Source: an uncultured Ruminococcus sp. (GTDB taxonomy: Bacteria > Bacillota_A > Clostridia > Oscillospirales > Ruminococcaceae). Taken from it: a DNA stretch of 7,861 nt. Every line of letters starts with the position of its first letter. Within the stretch, counting starts at the first letter, position 1. A program made the position numbers and the translations under genes. The notes under the pieces are model-generated. The model was not told the origin of the DNA. It saw nothing but the letters and a program-made list of their open reading frames with translations, and searched no databases. Where the stretch lies: contig CALFMA010000259.1 of assembly GCA_937880065.1 (NCBI GenBank), forward strand, positions 1-7,861, written 5' to 3'. Below, piece after piece: positions 6,405 through 7,861 of the stretch.

Positions 6405-7571
6405 TTATTCCTCAATAGGAAGTGATGTTATAAGCTTAGCATCATATCTCTGAATTGCAAGTGCATCATCAGCTGTAATACCGCCGCCTGGGTTGCAGCA
6501 GTCAGCATAAAAAGTACCCCTATCAGAAAGCGGATATTTATCCTGATTTGCAAGCATCTGATAAATTGACGCTGCATCAGCAATTGTTACAACACCGTCG
6601 CAGTTAGCGTCACCGTATATAATCTTTACACCGGGAGTTGGATTTGTTGAAGGCTCTGTAGGAGCAGCTGTTGTTGGAGCTGTAGTAGGCTTTGTTGTAG
6701 GAGCTGTAGTGGGCTTAGTTGTAGGAGCTGTTGTTGGCTTAGTTGTAGTTGTTGTAGGCTTTGTTGTTGTAGTGGGCTTTGTAGTTGGTGCAGTTGTAGG
6801 CTTTTCTGTAGTCGTTGGAGGCTTGGGTGTTACAGGATTTCCGTCGTTGCCGCCCTTCTTGCCGCCGTCAAGGTTACTGCCCTCGCTGTTAGCGTAGTTA
6901 GCATAGAAATCGCTGAGTGAAATACCGTTTGCACCAAGAGCAACTTCGTGGTCAAGACCGATATACTTGCCGCTTGTCTGTGTCTGCCAGAGGGATTCCT
7001 CAAACATCTCATACTTAGGCTCGTTCCAGTCAATTGTTGTACCCTCGCCCTGCTGGAATCCAAGGCTGTCCCAGAGTCCGCCTGTATCGCCTGAGTTTGT
7101 ATTCAGACACCAGAATGTGTGGTTGATGTGATTTTTAATCATATAGTCACGGAGGAGAAGCATCCATTTAAGGTTGTCGCCTTCCATATGTCCGCCCCAT
7201 TCGCCGATAAGCTCAGGAGCAACGTCCTCTGCATTAATCCATGCCCATGTGTCATACCAGTAATCGTCAAGGAGAGTCTGCTCTGTAAAGTCCTTATCGA
7301 ACCATGTCTGAGCATAAACTGACGGACCATAGTCGTGAGGAGAGTATACAATCTGGCTTGTACCCTGCTTGGGAACGATAGGATATTCTCTTGCACCACG
7401 GAAGTTTCCGCCCCACCATGCACCATAATAAAATTCTGTCATTGTGGTGTAGTCAATACTTGGAGCTGTCCAGTCATAACCTTCCTTTGGATAAACTTCG
7501 TTTCCTTCTCCCATGATAAGAAGTTCGGGATTTGCTTTCAGCACAGCGGCAGCTGCTGTTTCGGCAGCAAA
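6405..7571 (-). CDS. GH5 (subfamily 1-like) cellulase with dockerin, N-terminal part missing
   Basis: This is the C-terminal part of a secreted cellulosomal cellulase. From the break (FAAETAAAAVLKANPELLI) it follows the GH5_1 pattern known from Acidothermus E1: GAWWGGNFRGAREYP, QIVYSPHDYGPSVYAQTWF, the nucleophile Glu in ELIGEWGG (codon 7200-7202), then FWCLNTNSGDTGGLWDSL. The signal peptide, the front half of the barrel and the acid/base NEP motif are missing. After the barrel come a Gly/Asn-rich hinge, a long Thr/Pro/Lys linker (about 6630-6850) and a dockerin (about 6405-6625) with calcium loop GDANCDGVVTIAD and an unusual second loop DCCNPGGGITADD. The reading frame stays open past 7571 and has a TTG at 7589, but those codons are antisense to fabD, so I do not treat TTG as the start. 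The truncation coincides with the suspected chimeric join. A terminator at 6352-6380 serves the gene. Confidence 0.88.
   Translation of the reverse strand, partial: FAAETAAAAVLKANPELLIMGEGNEVYPKEGYDWTAPSIDYTTMTEFYYGAWWGGNFRGAREYPIVPKQGTSQIVYSPHDYGPSVYAQTWFDKDFTEQTLLDDYWYDTWAWINAEDVAPELIGEWGGHMEGDNLKWMLLLRDYMIKNHINHTFWCLNTNSGDTGGLWDSLGFQQGEGTTIDWNEPKYEMFEESLWQTQTSGKYIGLDHEVALGANGISLSDFYANYANSEGSNLDGGKKGGNDGNPVTPKPPTTTEKPTTAPTTKPTTTTKPTTTTTKPTTAPTTKPTTAPTTKPTTAPTTAAPTEPSTNPTPGVKIIYGDANCDGVVTIADAASIYQMLANQDKYPLSDRGTFYADCCNPGGGITADDALAIQRYDAKLITSLPIEE
6660..6830 (-). repeat. Low-complexity tandem repeat encoding the Thr/Pro linker
   Basis: On the minus strand the DNA repeats a degenerate 24-base unit encoding KPTTAPTT, together with shortened KPTTTT-type copies. 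This is the interdomain linker of the cellulase, expected to be extended, flexible and possibly O-glycosylated. Such repeats vary in copy number between strains and are prone to collapse in short-read assemblies. Confidence 0.8.
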
Positions 7572-7575
7572 AGAA
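7560..7575. other. Probable chimeric junction between cellulase gene and fabD
   Basis: To the left, the minus strand encodes GH5_1 sequence in family register down to the Phe codon at 7569-7571. To the right, the plus strand encodes FabD sequence from about 7570. Both genes are cut at the same point, neither has its N-terminal part, and no insertion sequence, inverted repeat or att-like site lies there. The short A-rich GGCAGCAAAAG at 7563-7573 fits both coding readings and could be the shared bases at which two molecules or reads were joined. A true rearrangement by microhomology would look the same. Confidence 0.65.
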
Positions 7576-7861
7576 CGCAAAGATTTCAAACTTGTTGTGC
7601 CTTTGAAGGTTGCTGGTGCGTATCATAGCCGTTTGATGAAACCTGCGCAAATCGAGTTTGAAAAATTCCTTTCTGGTATTGAATTTAAAACTCCGAGCGT
7701 GAAGGTGTTTACAAATGTAACGGGCAAAGAAGTTTCAAATCCAGAAGAAATCAAGCAAATGTTGGTAAGCCAAGTTGTAAGCACTGTTCGTTGGGAAGAT
7801 TGTGTTCGTGCGGCTTCTGCACTTGGTGCCGACCAGTTCTACGAATGTGGTCCAGGAGGTG
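7570..7861 (+). CDS. fabD: Malonyl-CoA:ACP transacylase (FabD), internal fragment
   Basis: FabD moves malonyl from CoA to acyl carrier protein to feed fatty-acid elongation in the cytoplasm. The 97 visible codons read KERKDFKLVVPLKVAGAYHS and continue as RLMKPAQIEFEKFL. The His in GAYHS corresponds to the catalytic His of E. coli FabD (GAFHS/PSHC region). Later landmarks are VFTNVTGKEVSNPEEIKQML, then SQVVSTVRWEDCV and FYECGPGG, the conserved tail just before the GxVL motif. The segment equals roughly residues 190-285 of a ~310-residue enzyme; the GHSLGE serine motif should lie upstream and is absent. The frame has no start here, being fused to antisense cellulase sequence, and runs off the window. 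Three of its six Leu codons are TTG, whereas the GH5 endoglucanase gene uses almost only CTT/CTC. The GAYHSRLM variant looks more like Fibrobacter or Verrucomicrobia FabD than Firmicute FabD, from memory only. Confidence 0.85.

Noticed and set aside
6660..6830. CRISPR-like array
   Set aside because: The repeats are contiguous, degenerate and in coding frame (Thr/Pro linker), with no spacers.
7572..7622. TTG at 7589 as start of the minus-strand cellulase, and the open codons up to 7622
   Set aside because: These codons are antisense to recognisable FabD sequence and lie on the foreign side of the join. There is no ribosome-binding site or signal peptide.
7335..7628. 97-residue plus-strand frame crossing the join
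   Set aside because: It is antisense to the cellulase and in a different frame from FabD, with Cys-rich random composition: a shadow frame.

Overview
The window looks like DNA from a spore-former-related, cellulosome-bearing, anaerobic Firmicute of the Ruminococcus type (gut or rumen). Three things point there: a dipicolinate synthase gene pair, Gram-positive-style lipoprotein and ribosome-binding signals, and two secreted GH5 cellulases that both end in a Thr/Pro linker plus a Ruminococcus-like type I dockerin. The last ~290 bases do not fit. They encode part of a malonyl-CoA:ACP transacylase (FabD) whose codon use and motifs are unlike its neighbours, and the join interrupts both a cellulase gene and fabD. 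I read this as a probable assembly chimera, or less likely a real rearrangement.

Layout. 1-579 (-): N-terminal part of a DUF1846 protein, with a good sigma-A promoter (611-639). 694-720: a sporulation-type (sigma-K/E-like) promoter reading the other way into dpaA (755-1600) and dpaB (1590-2180), an overlapping two-gene operon for the spore solute dipicolinic acid. 2191-2345: a gene-free, imperfectly palindromic element with short terminal inverted repeats, probably a non-autonomous mobile or REP-like repeat. 2500-3900 (+): a solute-binding lipoprotein without any transporter partner in view. 3986-4088: a strong promoter and a foldable leader. 4089-6293 (+): a GH5 (subfamily 4-like) endoglucanase with two extra beta-rich modules, a linker and a dockerin. 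6305-6380: two back-to-back terminators between convergent genes. 6405-about 7571 (-): the C-terminal part of a GH5 subfamily 1-like cellulase with linker and dockerin. About 7570-7861 (+): fabD fragment.

The two cellulases would be exported and docked on the same scaffoldin, since the visible dockerin recognition positions agree. The lipoprotein may bind oligosaccharides released by such enzymes, but that is inference from position only. The dpa operon is functionally separate (mother-cell stage of sporulation). The most distinctive items are the chimeric junction, the palindromic element, the unassigned modules of the endoglucanase, and a dipicolinate operon in a cellulosome-type genome.
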